Below are positions 18,888-27,398 of a stretch of 63,305 bases of DNA, piece by piece. Source of the stretch: Deltaproteobacteria bacterium (GTDB taxonomy: Bacteria; Desulfobacterota; Desulfobulbia; Desulfobulbales; Desulfocapsaceae). The position numbers and the translations under genes are program-made. Each line of letters starts with the position of its first letter. The stretch's first letter is position 1. A model generated the notes under the pieces. That model saw only the letters and a list, made by a program, of their open reading frames with translations, did no database searches and was not told the origin of the DNA. The stretch covers positions 1 to 63,305 of the forward strand of contig PDQQ01000020.1 in assembly GCA_002747825.1 (NCBI GenBank), read 5' to 3'.

Positions 18888-19503
18888 GGGCTTGTTTATC
18901 GTTTTTGAGGGGGTGGATGGTACCGGAAAGTCCACTCAGCTCCAATTACTTGCAGATTTTTTGCGGAGTAAGGGGCTTGCTGTTGTCACCACCTGCGAAC
19001 CAACCCATGGCCAGTACGGCAAGAGGATCAGACAACTCTATACTTGCAGAGGAGACTGTACCGCTGAAGAGGAGCTGCAGCTGTTTCTGAACGATAGAAA
19101 AGAGCATGTCGACAACCTGATTGTCCCCAGCCTTGCCGAAGGGAAGGTCGTTCTCTGCGACCGCTACTATCTGTCTACTGTGGCCTATCAGGGTGCCCTG
19201 GGTTTTGAAAAAGACGAACTCATACAACGGAATGCCTTTGCCCCCAACCCGGATATAGCCCTGGTTTTTTTTATCTCCATTGAGGAAGGACAGCGGAGAA
19301 TAGAGCGCGGCAGAGGTGAAGAACTCAACGACTTTGAGCAGCAGGAATATCTCAACAGGGTCGCCGAGATTTTTGCTAGCCTGGATATGCCTTTTATTCG
19401 TAGAATCAACGCTTGCGGCTCTATTGCCGAGGTGCAAGACCGGGTCGTACAGCAGATACTTCCTGTGCTTTCTTCACGTTTTTTGAGGGCCGATGAGCTA
19501 TGA
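18874..19503 (+). CDS. tmk: Thymidylate kinase
   Basis: 209 residues. It phosphorylates dTMP to dTDP for DNA synthesis. The P-loop is FEGVDGTGKSTQ (residues about 11-22), the DRX motif is CDRYYLSTVAYQG, and the lid region is RIERGRGEELNDFE. The start inside the end of pdxA was chosen because it begins just before the P-loop; the longer frame adds 48 codons read from pdxA. Its stop overlaps the next gene's ATG (ATGA). Confidence 0.95.
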   Translation: MRGSEGLFIVFEGVDGTGKSTQLQLLADFLRSKGLAVVTTCEPTHGQYGKRIRQLYTCRGDCTAEEELQLFLNDRKEHVDNLIVPSLAEGKVVLCDRYYLSTVAYQGALGFEKDELIQRNAFAPNPDIALVFFISIEEGQRRIERGRGEELNDFEQQEYLNRVAEIFASLDMPFIRRINACGSIAEVQDRVVQQILPVLSSRFLRADEL

Positions 19504-21191
19504 GAAGGGTATCTCTTTTTCTGATTCTGCTTATTCTTGTTGCAGGCTGTTCGTCCAAGGAGCCGTCTCCTTCAGTCGTGTCTGAAAAGGAAAAGGTCGA
19601 TTTTGCCTGCTCAAGCTTTTATTTTCTCTGGGGGACTCAGGCCGAGTATCAGAGGGCCTATGCCGAGGCCCTGGAGGCATACGAAAAGGCCCTTATATGT
19701 GATCCTGAAGCGGATTATATTAAACGTAAACTGCCCGTTCTTATGCTGAAGATGGGGGATTTTGCGGCCGCTGAAAAATGGTTGCTGGCTGCGGTAGAAA
19801 AGGAGCCGTCGAACAGGACGTCTTTTCTTATTTTACTTGCGGATATTTATATCCAACAAGAAGAATTCGAGAAAGCAGTTGACTGTTACAAACAGATATT
19901 GAGCGATGAAGCCGACAATGAAGTTGCTGTTGTTAAATTGGCTGTTTTGTACTCTTTGATGCGGCAGAATGACCTTGCCCAGCAGCTCTATGAGGAGTAT
20001 CTGCAGACACACCCCCGATCCTATCGTATTCTCCTTTCCCAGGCCTTGTTTTTCCGGAAAAACAGGAAATACAACGAGGCCCTTGTTCGTTTTGAAAAGG
20101 CTCTGACCATGAACTGGTCTGTCGAGCTTGCCTATGACGTTGCCAGTTTATACTCTCAACAGAGACGTTTCTCTGAGGCCCTTCGGCTCTACGATGCGAT
20201 CATTGCAAAAGATGCCTTTGATGAACGTGCAATATTGAACAGGGCGTATGTACTGTATTCTCTTGGAAAAAGAGAGGAGTCAGAAAGAGACTTGTTGCGA
20301 CTCCGCCAGTTTGCCGAATATCCGGACAGTATTGATATGGTTTTGGCCTGGAGGTATCTGCAGGAAGACAGGATTGAGGAGGCCAAGGAGATTCTCCAGG
20401 ATATTCTGAGCGAAGAGGAGGAGAATATTGATGCTCTCCACGCCCTTGCATTTATCGCGTATAAAGAAAAAAATTATCAGAAGAGCTTGGGACTTTTGGA
20501 AAAAATTTCCCCGCTCAAGGAGAGTGAAAAAGCCTTATCACTCTACGTTGCCGTTCTTCGGGAACTCAAGAGAAACGATCAAGCAATCTCTCTACTGCGC
20601 GAATGTATCGATGAAAAAAACAGCCGGTATCCAGCCTGTTATGGACTGCTCGCTTCGCTCTATCAGGAAAAAGATGATTCTGATGCTGCCTTGAACCTTC
20701 TCGGGCAGGCTGTAGTGCTGTATCCTCTCAACGCGCAACTACGCTATGAATATGGGCTTATGTTTGAGAAGCTTGGTCGACCCCAGGAGGCTATGACGCA
20801 GATGCAGGAGGCACTGCGTTTGAACCCAGACCACGCAGACAGCCTCAACTACATTGGTTATGTCTGGGCCGATCAAGGAAAGAACCTTGACCAAGCCTTG
20901 AACTATATCATCCGCGCCTGTTCACTGAAACCTGGAAACCCATATATTATCGACAGCCTGGGATGGGTCTATTTTCGTTTGAAGCAGTTTGAAAAGGCAT
21001 TGAAATATCTTGAAGAATCTGCTTCCTATGAACCTGGTGATCCCCATATTTTTGACCATCTGGGAGATGTCTATCTTGCCGTTGACGATAAGAAAAATGC
21101 CGTCAAAGCCTATCAAAAAGCCTATGATCTCTTTACAAACCAAGAAGATAAAGCGATGGTTCGCAAAAAACTTGACGCACTCCTTCAATAA
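19500..21191 (+). CDS. TPR-repeat outer-membrane lipoprotein
   Basis: 563 residues. A lipoprotein signal peptide ends in LVAGC, so the mature protein begins with lipidated Cys17. The remainder is a chain of tetratricopeptide repeats from about 45 to 560, for example PQEAMTQMQEALRLNPDHAD, LNYIGYVWADQGKNLDQAL and IIDSLGWVYFRLKQFEKALK. Known: such proteins bind partners at the membrane. It is translationally coupled to tmk (ATGA) and overlaps the next lipoprotein gene, so the two probably act together. No specific function can be assigned. Confidence 0.85.
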   Translation: MRRVSLFLILLILVAGCSSKEPSPSVVSEKEKVDFACSSFYFLWGTQAEYQRAYAEALEAYEKALICDPEADYIKRKLPVLMLKMGDFAAAEKWLLAAVEKEPSNRTSFLILLADIYIQQEEFEKAVDCYKQILSDEADNEVAVVKLAVLYSLMRQNDLAQQLYEEYLQTHPRSYRILLSQALFFRKNRKYNEALVRFEKALTMNWSVELAYDVASLYSQQRRFSEALRLYDAIIAKDAFDERAILNRAYVLYSLGKREESERDLLRLRQFAEYPDSIDMVLAWRYLQEDRIEEAKEILQDILSEEEENIDALHALAFIAYKEKNYQKSLGLLEKISPLKESEKALSLYVAVLRELKRNDQAISLLRECIDEKNSRYPACYGLLASLYQEKDDSDAALNLLGQAVVLYPLNAQLRYEYGLMFEKLGRPQEAMTQMQEALRLNPDHADSLNYIGYVWADQGKNLDQALNYIIRACSLKPGNPYIIDSLGWVYFRLKQFEKALKYLEESASYEPGDPHIFDHLGDVYLAVDDKKNAVKAYQKAYDLFTNQEDKAMVRKKLDALLQ

Positions 21192-22002
21192 GCCCCTCTC
21201 CTGCCCGCGTTTTTTCTTGTTTTTTTTTCAGGCCTGTCTTTTGACCTTTTTGATTTCAGGTTGCGCAAAAAAACCCTGGAAAGATCGACTTGAAGATGAA
21301 CAATACAAAGGCGCCTACTCGCTCGCCGAGCAAATACTGATCGAAAATAGAGGCTGTGAAAAGGGTTTGCGTGCAGATTTGCTGCTGCAGTACACAACTC
21401 CCGTTGACACGGCCAGGTTGTCTGGTTTTTTGCTCTATTCTCCACCGACCTCGTATAAATTCGTTGTCAGTAATCCGTTGGGACAGCCGGTGTTCTTAAT
21501 TGCCGGAAACCAAAAAAAATATCAGTACATCAACACACTGGAACAGATGTTCATAGCAGGGGGAATGACCTCTTTTGCCCTGCGCAACAAGCTGCCCATT
21601 CACTTTATGCAGGGGCGCTGGTATGACTGGCTTACCGGAAAAAACACCATCCCTCTTGAGAGGTTGACAGATCTTCATACAGACGGAGAGGAAAGAGGCA
21701 TCTGGATGACCTTTGAGGATGGTTCTGGAGCTGGTAATATATCACATATTCTTGTTGACCCCGAGCGTCATACAATACGTGTACATCTTCTAGAAACAGC
21801 GAAGAAAAAGCCTCTGGCCAGAATTGAATACGACGACTATATGGAGATTGATGGCTGCAGACAGCCCCGGACTGTCTCTGTCTCCGGTCTGCCCTATGGT
21901 ACGCAGATTACACTAGAGTTGTCCCGGATAGAGTTTTTTGAACGCCCGGCAAATTACAATCTGAAACCACCAAGAGGGTATCTGCAGCAGTACAGGCCAT
22001 AG
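21172..22002 (+). CDS. LolB-like / DUF4292-type lipoprotein
   Basis: About 276 residues from an assumed TTG start, which gives a good lipoprotein signal peptide ending LLTFLISGC. The frame is open back to 21010, but the earlier part overlaps the TPR gene and lacks a signal-peptide shape. The mature part (RLSGFLLYSPPTSYKFVVSN, PLGQPVFLIAG, WYDWLTGKNTIPLE) has the pattern of LolB and DUF4292 half-barrel lipoproteins that handle lipid or lipoprotein cargo at the outer membrane. The context next to a TPR lipoprotein is common in this lineage. Whether it is the true LolB is not clear. Confidence 0.72.
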   Translation: MTHSFNKPLSCPRFFLFFFQACLLTFLISGCAKKPWKDRLEDEQYKGAYSLAEQILIENRGCEKGLRADLLLQYTTPVDTARLSGFLLYSPPTSYKFVVSNPLGQPVFLIAGNQKKYQYINTLEQMFIAGGMTSFALRNKLPIHFMQGRWYDWLTGKNTIPLERLTDLHTDGEERGIWMTFEDGSGAGNISHILVDPERHTIRVHLLETAKKKPLARIEYDDYMEIDGCRQPRTVSVSGLPYGTQITLELSRIEFFERPANYNLKPPRGYLQQYRP

Positions 22003-22579
22003 AGCCAGCTGAAAGGCTGCATGGCTTGTCTTTGAGCTTTGTATGTTTGTTCAAAATGATCCGATTAATTGGGTCGATCCGTGGGAGTATCTGGAATTGT
22101 CGGAGCAAGAAATTGACTCCAACGATTATACGAACCAAATTTCTGTCCGTTATGATACTCTTTTGCCAACTGCTCAAAATCATATCTTGGAAAAACAGTA
22201 GTTCATTGGTTGAGGATTGTGCTAGGCTGCCATGGTTTGGATCTCTTTGTATGTTATTGCTTTCTCGTAAACTCATTATGACATAAGAAGCTCTCTGAGC
22301 CTTTATTTATTGCGAAGCTGTGGGTCTAATACCCGATCGCTTGTGGTGGGGGAGTGTATCTGTAAATTGATAAGGTATCTCTGACGCTTTCTATATGGCT
22401 GAGCCCTAACAGAGGTAAGGCCAGGTGTGAGCCATTAAAAATTTGTTGAAAAAACAGATAAAATGTTTTTATCTTCACAACCAGTCTGTTTCGGATTTTG
22501 ACAGAAAAAAGCATATTTTTTGAGGTATTTATAGGGAATTTCTCAAAATTTAACCGAACATCAACAAGGAGGAATCTGA
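22003..22579. other. Intergenic region upstream of livK
   Basis: 577 bases with no convincing gene; short open frames on both strands lack family features. The last 15 bases hold a strong AAGGAGG ribosome-binding site (22566-22573) for livK. A palindrome of the kind seen near hutH was looked for and not found here. Confidence 0.5.
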
Positions 22580-23731
22580 ATGAATATGCACCCAAAAACC
22601 TTGGTCGTTAGTATCTTCCTGATTTTGCTGTGTTCTGGACTTGCCTTTGCCGATGATGTCATTAAAATCGGTTTTAACGCTCCATTGACGGGTTTTGCCG
22701 CTGCGGATGGTAAATCTTCCTCGGAAGGGGCAAAACTGGCTGTTAGCCAGATCAACAACAGTGGCGGCGTGTTAGGGAAAAAACTGGAATTGGTTGTTTA
22801 TGATGATCAGGCCAATCCGTCTCAGGCGATAACCATCGCAAACAAGCTGATCGGAAAGGATAAGATCGTCGCCGGAGTTAGCGGCAGCTATTCGGGACCG
22901 ACCCGTTCTGCAGCGGGTGTGTTTCAGGGTGCCGGGATCCCATACATCAGCGCCTACGCAATCCATCCCGATATTACCCGTGCCGGTAACTTTGTTTTCC
23001 GCACCGGATTGCTGGGCAATGTCCAGGGAAAAGCAGGGGCCAAGCTGATCGGTGAATTGATGGGGAAAAAGAAGGTTGTGCTCATTACTATGCAAAACGA
23101 CTTTGGCAGCTCTCTGGCGGCGGGTTTCCGGGAAGTTGCCTCCAAGTTTGGGATTGAAGTTGTCAATGAATATCAGTATTCGATGAAAGACCGCCAGTTT
23201 GGTGCGATCGTGGCCAAGGTGAAAGCGGATGCCCCAGAGGTCATTTATGCCAGTGGATACTATTTTAACTGTGGGCCGCTTGTGAGCCAGCTGCGGGCTG
23301 GTGGTGTCACTGCGCCAGTTGTCGGGCAAGAGGGCTATGATGGTCAAAAGTTCATTGAGATTGCCGGTGATGCGGCGGAAGGGGTGATCATCACCACAAC
23401 CCTGGACAGGGATTCAACAGAACCGGAAACCCATGATTTTATTCAGGCATTTGAGGCTCAAGCGGGGTTCCCGGCGGATATGGTCTCCTCCTGTGCGCAT
23501 ACAGCGGTCAAATTGATTGCCGCAGCAATTGAAAAGGCTGGCTCCACCGAGCCGGATAAGATTCGTCAAGCCATTAATGAAATTTCATTAAAAGCATCCA
23601 CTGGAACCATTCGCTTTAATCCTCTTGGTGAGGTTGTTAAGCCGGTTCAGATCCAAATCGTAAAAGATGGGCGCTGGCATCACTATGCGGTTATTGACGA
23701 CCCGGTACTCCTTGCTCCACCCGTTAAATAA
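22580..23731 (+). CDS. livK: Branched-chain-amino-acid-type ABC transporter substrate-binding protein
   Basis: 383 residues. The signal peptide ends at about residue 24 (GLAFA). The mature protein is a type I periplasmic binding protein of the LivK/LivJ family: IKIGFNAPLTGFAAADGK, EGAKLAVSQINNSGGVLGKK, VVYDDQANPSQA, then YISAYAIHPD and QNDFGSSLA. It delivers a ligand to the LivHM permease. An AAGGAGG site precedes the ATG. It heads a five-gene unit that runs up to the hut genes, so histidine or urocanate is a possible ligand, but family members also carry branched-chain amino acids and amides. The ligand is inferred only from context. Confidence 0.92.
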   Translation: MNMHPKTLVVSIFLILLCSGLAFADDVIKIGFNAPLTGFAAADGKSSSEGAKLAVSQINNSGGVLGKKLELVVYDDQANPSQAITIANKLIGKDKIVAGVSGSYSGPTRSAAGVFQGAGIPYISAYAIHPDITRAGNFVFRTGLLGNVQGKAGAKLIGELMGKKKVVLITMQNDFGSSLAAGFREVASKFGIEVVNEYQYSMKDRQFGAIVAKVKADAPEVIYASGYYFNCGPLVSQLRAGGVTAPVVGQEGYDGQKFIEIAGDAAEGVIITTTLDRDSTEPETHDFIQAFEAQAGFPADMVSSCAHTAVKLIAAAIEKAGSTEPDKIRQAINEISLKASTGTIRFNPLGEVVKPVQIQIVKDGRWHHYAVIDDPVLLAPPVK

Positions 23732-23893
23732 TTGGCATCTTGAATAATCGGTGCTTCACTCGTTTTCTTCGTTGCAGGCGAAATTTATCCTCGTAATAGT
23801 AGTGTATAACTGTGATAAATTTTCTCCTTTACCTCGAATATAAGCGAAATACGTGGTATTCAAGGCACCCTCATACCTTTTGAAAGTGGCTAT

Positions 23894-24754
23894 ATGTTGT
23901 ATGTCGAACTGCTGTTTCAGGGGATTATCCATGGCAGTACCTATGCGATTATCGCCGTTGGGCTAACGCTGGTCTATGGGTTGCTGCGTATTTTACATGT
24001 GGCCCACGCAGGGCTATTCACTCTTGGCGCCTACATAGGTCTGCTCGTAACCAATGCCACGGGAAGCTTGACGATTGCCATGGTTACAAGCGCATTGGCT
24101 GTAGGATTGGCGGGCATGTTGATTTACCGTTTCTGTTACCGTCCGATTCTTCACAAACCGCCGTATGTGGCCCTGATCGCCTCCATTGGCCTGTTTATTG
24201 CCCTGGAAGAGCTGTTCCGCTTGATCTTCGGCCCTTATGGGCTGACCTATCAGCAGCCCCCTTTGCAGGAATTGGTACAGGTGATGGGGCTTACCTTGCG
24301 TCGAGTCGATTTGGCCATTGTGGGTGGAAGTGTTCTCCTTTTGAGCATTCTGGCCTGGCTGGCCCAACGGACCCGCCTGGGAATTGCCTGGCGGGCAACA
24401 GTGGATGACCCTCAGATGGCGGCAAGTTTCGGTATCAGTGTTGAAAAGGTTCGCTATCTTAACTTTTTTATCGGTTCGGCCCTGGCAGCGGTGGCAGGTA
24501 TTTTTGTGTCGCTGTTCTCCAATTTCGCCGAGCCCACCATGGGGGGTGTTCCAGCATACAAGGCGTTGGCGATTATTGTCCTGGGGGGCTTGGGAAATGT
24601 GACGGGAACTTTGATCGCGGCGCTTATTCTTGGAGTGGTAGAGTCTTTTGGCACCATCTATGTGGGGGATCTGCTGGACCGGGACGCGATTGCCTTTGCG
24701 TTTTTGATTCTCGTACTGATGGTAAAACCTAAGGGTCTGTTTTCGGTGAAATAG
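23894..24754 (+). CDS. livH: Branched-chain-amino-acid-type ABC permease LivH
   Basis: 286 residues, an integral membrane protein with about eight hydrophobic helices. Family features are GIIHGSTYAIIAVGLTLVYG at the N-terminus, LLRILHVAHAGLFTLGAY, and the coupling loop GIAWRATVDDPQMAASFGIS that contacts the ATPase. It forms the translocation pore with LivM. It follows livK after 162 bases and lies 3 bases before livM. Confidence 0.93.
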   Translation: MLYVELLFQGIIHGSTYAIIAVGLTLVYGLLRILHVAHAGLFTLGAYIGLLVTNATGSLTIAMVTSALAVGLAGMLIYRFCYRPILHKPPYVALIASIGLFIALEELFRLIFGPYGLTYQQPPLQELVQVMGLTLRRVDLAIVGGSVLLLSILAWLAQRTRLGIAWRATVDDPQMAASFGISVEKVRYLNFFIGSALAAVAGIFVSLFSNFAEPTMGGVPAYKALAIIVLGGLGNVTGTLIAALILGVVESFGTIYVGDLLDRDAIAFAFLILVLMVKPKGLFSVK

Positions 24755-24757
24755 CAC

Positions 24758-25621
24758 ATGGGCATTTATGAGCTCTCTTTAGCAACCTTGGTGGGAATCA
24801 ACATTATATCCGCCCTGGGATTGAATCTGATTACCGGTTACTGCGGGCAGATCAGCCTGGGGCATGCCGCTTTTTTCGGAATTGGCGCCTACACCACCGC
24901 TGTTTTTTCCCGTGCGGGAATCGTTTCGCCTCTGTGTCTGTTGGCTGCAACGTTGCTGGCGGGTATTGTAGGCATCGTGGTTGGTAGTGCCAGTTTACGG
25001 GTCCGGGATGATTTTCTTGCCATCACCACCATGGGGGCCGGTTTTCTCTTTTTGGGGGTTGTTCGTCAGCAGGAGTCCTTTTTGGGAGGTGAATTGGGGC
25101 TTAGCGGAATCCCTTCTATTGGCTTGAGCAAGCCGGGACTGCTGGTGGTGGTGATTATCCTGGTTCTTCTCTCTATCCTTTTTAGTCTCTATATCAAACG
25201 GTCATGGCTGGGATTTGTCTTTGAGGCAGTTGCGGCGGATGAAGATGCAGCACGCCTGTTAACCGTCGATGTGGCCTCCTGTAAACTCACGGCTTTTGCC
25301 ATGGGTACTGCAATGGCCGGGCTCGCCGGTGGTTTGTACTGTTATTTTACACAGTTTATCATGCCCGATGATTTTGGATTTCTGACATCTATCAGTGTCC
25401 TTTCAATGGTTGCCGTGGGCGGGATTGGTTCGGTCTCTGGGGTCATTGCCGGTACCGCATTGCTGACCCTTTTGCCCGAAATGTCTGATTTTTTGAGTAA
25501 TTACAAGCTCTTTTTTTATGGAGGGCTACTCTTTGCCGTGATGCGCTTTGCTCCGGAAGGGTTGGCCGGTATTGGTGTGATTGTGATAGATCGGGTAAAA
25601 GGCATGGGAGCAATTCGATGA
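24758..25621 (+). CDS. livM: Branched-chain-amino-acid-type ABC permease LivM
   Basis: 287 residues, mostly membrane helices. The N-terminal ALGLNLITGYCGQISLGHAA is the LivM signature, and FEAVAADEDAARLLTVDVAS is the ATPase-coupling loop (EAA-type). It pairs with LivH. Its 3' end overlaps livG by 4 bases (ATGA), showing tight translational coupling. Confidence 0.93.
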   Translation: MGIYELSLATLVGINIISALGLNLITGYCGQISLGHAAFFGIGAYTTAVFSRAGIVSPLCLLAATLLAGIVGIVVGSASLRVRDDFLAITTMGAGFLFLGVVRQQESFLGGELGLSGIPSIGLSKPGLLVVVIILVLLSILFSLYIKRSWLGFVFEAVAADEDAARLLTVDVASCKLTAFAMGTAMAGLAGGLYCYFTQFIMPDDFGFLTSISVLSMVAVGGIGSVSGVIAGTALLTLLPEMSDFLSNYKLFFYGGLLFAVMRFAPEGLAGIGVIVIDRVKGMGAIR

Positions 25622-26370
25622 GCATGTTGCTGGATGTCCAACATGTCACCATGCGGTTTGGCGGGGTTGAAGCGCTCAGTGATGTTTCTTTTCATGTTGA
25701 AGAGGGCGAGCTGCTGAGCCTGATTGGCCCCAACGGCGCTGGTAAGACAACGCTGTTACGGGCGATTATTGGCATGATTACGCCCCATCAACGGGCGGTA
25801 ATCCGCCTTAGGGGGCGGGATATTACCCCGTTGCCGACGCATCGGCGGGCACGGCTGGGGTTGGTAATGACAAACCAGATCGTCAGACCTTTTCTGACCA
25901 TGACATTGAGGGATAATGTGGCTCTGGCAGCTGGGAGTCGCCACTTCACCTCCATGATTGCTGCAATGACAAGTTTCAGCCGCAAACAGGAATATAAAAA
26001 GGCATACGCACTGCTGCAGATGTTGGGTATCGGGCATCTTGCCGATCAGCCGGTCGTCGGCCAGCCGCTGGGGGTACTCAAAAGGCTGGAGGTGGCCAAG
26101 GGCTTGGCACTGAACCCGAGGGTGCTCTTACTGGATGAGCCGCTGGCGGGGCTCAACCATGTCGAAGCGGCCCAATTGGCTGATCTTGTCGTGGCGATCA
26201 ATCGGGAAAAGGTGACGGTGGTGATGATTGAGCATAACCTGGGCGAGGTGCTCAGAATCAGTCAGCGCATGGTTGTTCTCGATAATGGCATTAAGCTCGC
26301 CGAGGGCGATCCTCAAGAGGTGATGGGCCGACCTGAGGTTCGGGCCGCCTATGTCGGTGGGGAGACTTAG
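25618..26370 (+). CDS. livG: ABC transporter ATP-binding protein LivG, unusual signature motif
   Basis: 250 residues. Walker A is GPNGAGKTTLL (residues about 40-50), Walker B is VLLLDEPLAGLN and the H-loop is VVMIEHNLG. The expected signature (LSGGQ, or LPYGQQR in LivG) is replaced by QPLGVLKRLEVAKGLAL, which keeps the RLE-x-A-K-x-L part but not the LSGG core. The N-terminal VQHVTMRFGGVEALSDVSF is typical of LivG. The ATPase is one of two that power LivHM. The altered signature could reduce ATP turnover at that site, as seen in asymmetric ABC pairs, but this is inference. Confidence 0.9.
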   Translation: MSMLLDVQHVTMRFGGVEALSDVSFHVEEGELLSLIGPNGAGKTTLLRAIIGMITPHQRAVIRLRGRDITPLPTHRRARLGLVMTNQIVRPFLTMTLRDNVALAAGSRHFTSMIAAMTSFSRKQEYKKAYALLQMLGIGHLADQPVVGQPLGVLKRLEVAKGLALNPRVLLLDEPLAGLNHVEAAQLADLVVAINREKVTVVMIEHNLGEVLRISQRMVVLDNGIKLAEGDPQEVMGRPEVRAAYVGGET

Positions 26371-26372
26371 CG

Positions 26373-27095
26373 ATGTTGCAATTGGTTGACTTCAGTTGTG
26401 GGTATGGCAAGATGGTGGCTGTCCATGACCTTAATCTCACCGTTCAGCCCGGTAAGATTTCGGCCCTTTTGGGCGCAAATGGTGCAGGGAAAAGTTCGAC
26501 GCTGATGGGTATTGCCGGACATGTCAGTCTCAAGGGAGGGCAAATCCGCTTTAAGGGAGAAGATTTTAGCAAAAAACCACCGGAGGTACGGGTAGCCGCC
26601 GGAATCGGTTTGGTGCCTGAGGGGCGGCGGCTGTTTGCTGAGCTGACTGTTCACGAGAATCTTACCATTGGCGGCTATTGCCGAGCCAAGGATAAAACCG
26701 GGCCTAATATGGAAAAGGTTCTCACTCTTTTTCCGCGGTTGCGAGAACGGCTTCAACAGCGTGCGGCTGCCCTGTCTGGCGGTGAACAGCAGATGGTCGC
26801 CATCGGCAGGGCTTTGATGAGTGAACCGGAACTGCTCCTCGTAGACGAACTGAGTCTCGGTTTGATGCCGAAAGCAGTGGATGACTGTTATGCTGTTCTC
26901 GACACCCTTAAAAAAGAGGGCCTGGCTATTGTTGTGGTCGAACAGTCAACGCAACGGGTGCTCGACGTGGCCGACGAAGTTACCGTTCTGGAAAGTGGTC
27001 GACTGGTCTATTTCGGTGCCAGAGAAGAGTTGAAAAATGCCTCGGATATGGTCGATGCCTATTTAGGATTGTCCAGTTTGGAAAAATCATTGTAA
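26373..27095 (+). CDS. livF: ABC transporter ATP-binding protein LivF
   Basis: 240 residues. Walker A GANGAGKSSTLMG, signature LSGGEQQMVAIGRAL, Walker B LLLVDELSLGLMP (Leu replaces the usual Pro after D-E), and H-loop VVVEQST. The RVAAGIGLVPEGRRLF and LTVHENLTIGGY segments mark LivF. It completes the livKHMGF set and starts 2 bases after livG. Confidence 0.93.
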   Translation: MLQLVDFSCGYGKMVAVHDLNLTVQPGKISALLGANGAGKSSTLMGIAGHVSLKGGQIRFKGEDFSKKPPEVRVAAGIGLVPEGRRLFAELTVHENLTIGGYCRAKDKTGPNMEKVLTLFPRLRERLQQRAAALSGGEQQMVAIGRALMSEPELLLVDELSLGLMPKAVDDCYAVLDTLKKEGLAIVVVEQSTQRVLDVADEVTVLESGRLVYFGAREELKNASDMVDAYLGLSSLEKSL

Positions 27096-27202
27096 ACGCA
27101 CAGCAGGGTTTCCGCAAACAGCCACAAGGCTCCTTTGGGGAGATCATGGTCAACAGGCGGGCCAGACACGATCCATTGATAGGGGCTCTAACCTTGTACG
27201 AT

Positions 27203-27240
27203 CACGATTTCCCGCATTGGCTGACTCGCGAGAAATCGTG
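27203..27240. repeat. Long inverted repeat between livF and hutI
   Basis: CACGATTTC and GAAATCGTG form a perfect 9-bp stem around a 20-base spacer in the 293-base gap (27096-27388) that separates the convergent livF and hutI genes. There is no T-run on either side, so intrinsic termination is unlikely. It may be an RNA hairpin stabilising either transcript end. CAGCCACAAG also occurs twice in this gap (about 27119 and 27268). Nothing else was recognised there. Confidence 0.45.
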
Positions 27241-27381
27241 CCTGTGCAAATCGGGGGAACCTGAGAGCAGCCACAAGTGGAAAAACGTGTACAGTTAATG
27301 GGTTTTACCCTTGTGAAGAGCTGTCCTCCGATCTTTTTATTTACGACAGTGAGGTGGTACAAATACAAGAAGGGGGGCAGG

Positions 27382-27398
27382 TGCCGGGTTACCCGGCA
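27382..27398 (-). terminator. GC-rich hairpin enclosing the hutI stop codon
   Basis: TGCCGGG and CCCGGCA form a 7-bp stem whose TTA loop is, on the minus strand, the TAA stop codon of hutI. The bases after it on the minus strand are C-rich (CCTGCCCCCC) and not T-rich. It may protect the mRNA end rather than terminate transcription. Confidence 0.35.

Noticed and set aside
22026..22286. An 86-codon plus-strand frame upstream of livK
   Set aside because: No start signal and no family resemblance.
24014..24757. A 247-codon minus-strand open frame opposite livH
   Set aside because: Antisense to a well-supported permease; the translation is Gln/His/Arg-rich, as expected for the complement of hydrophobic codons.
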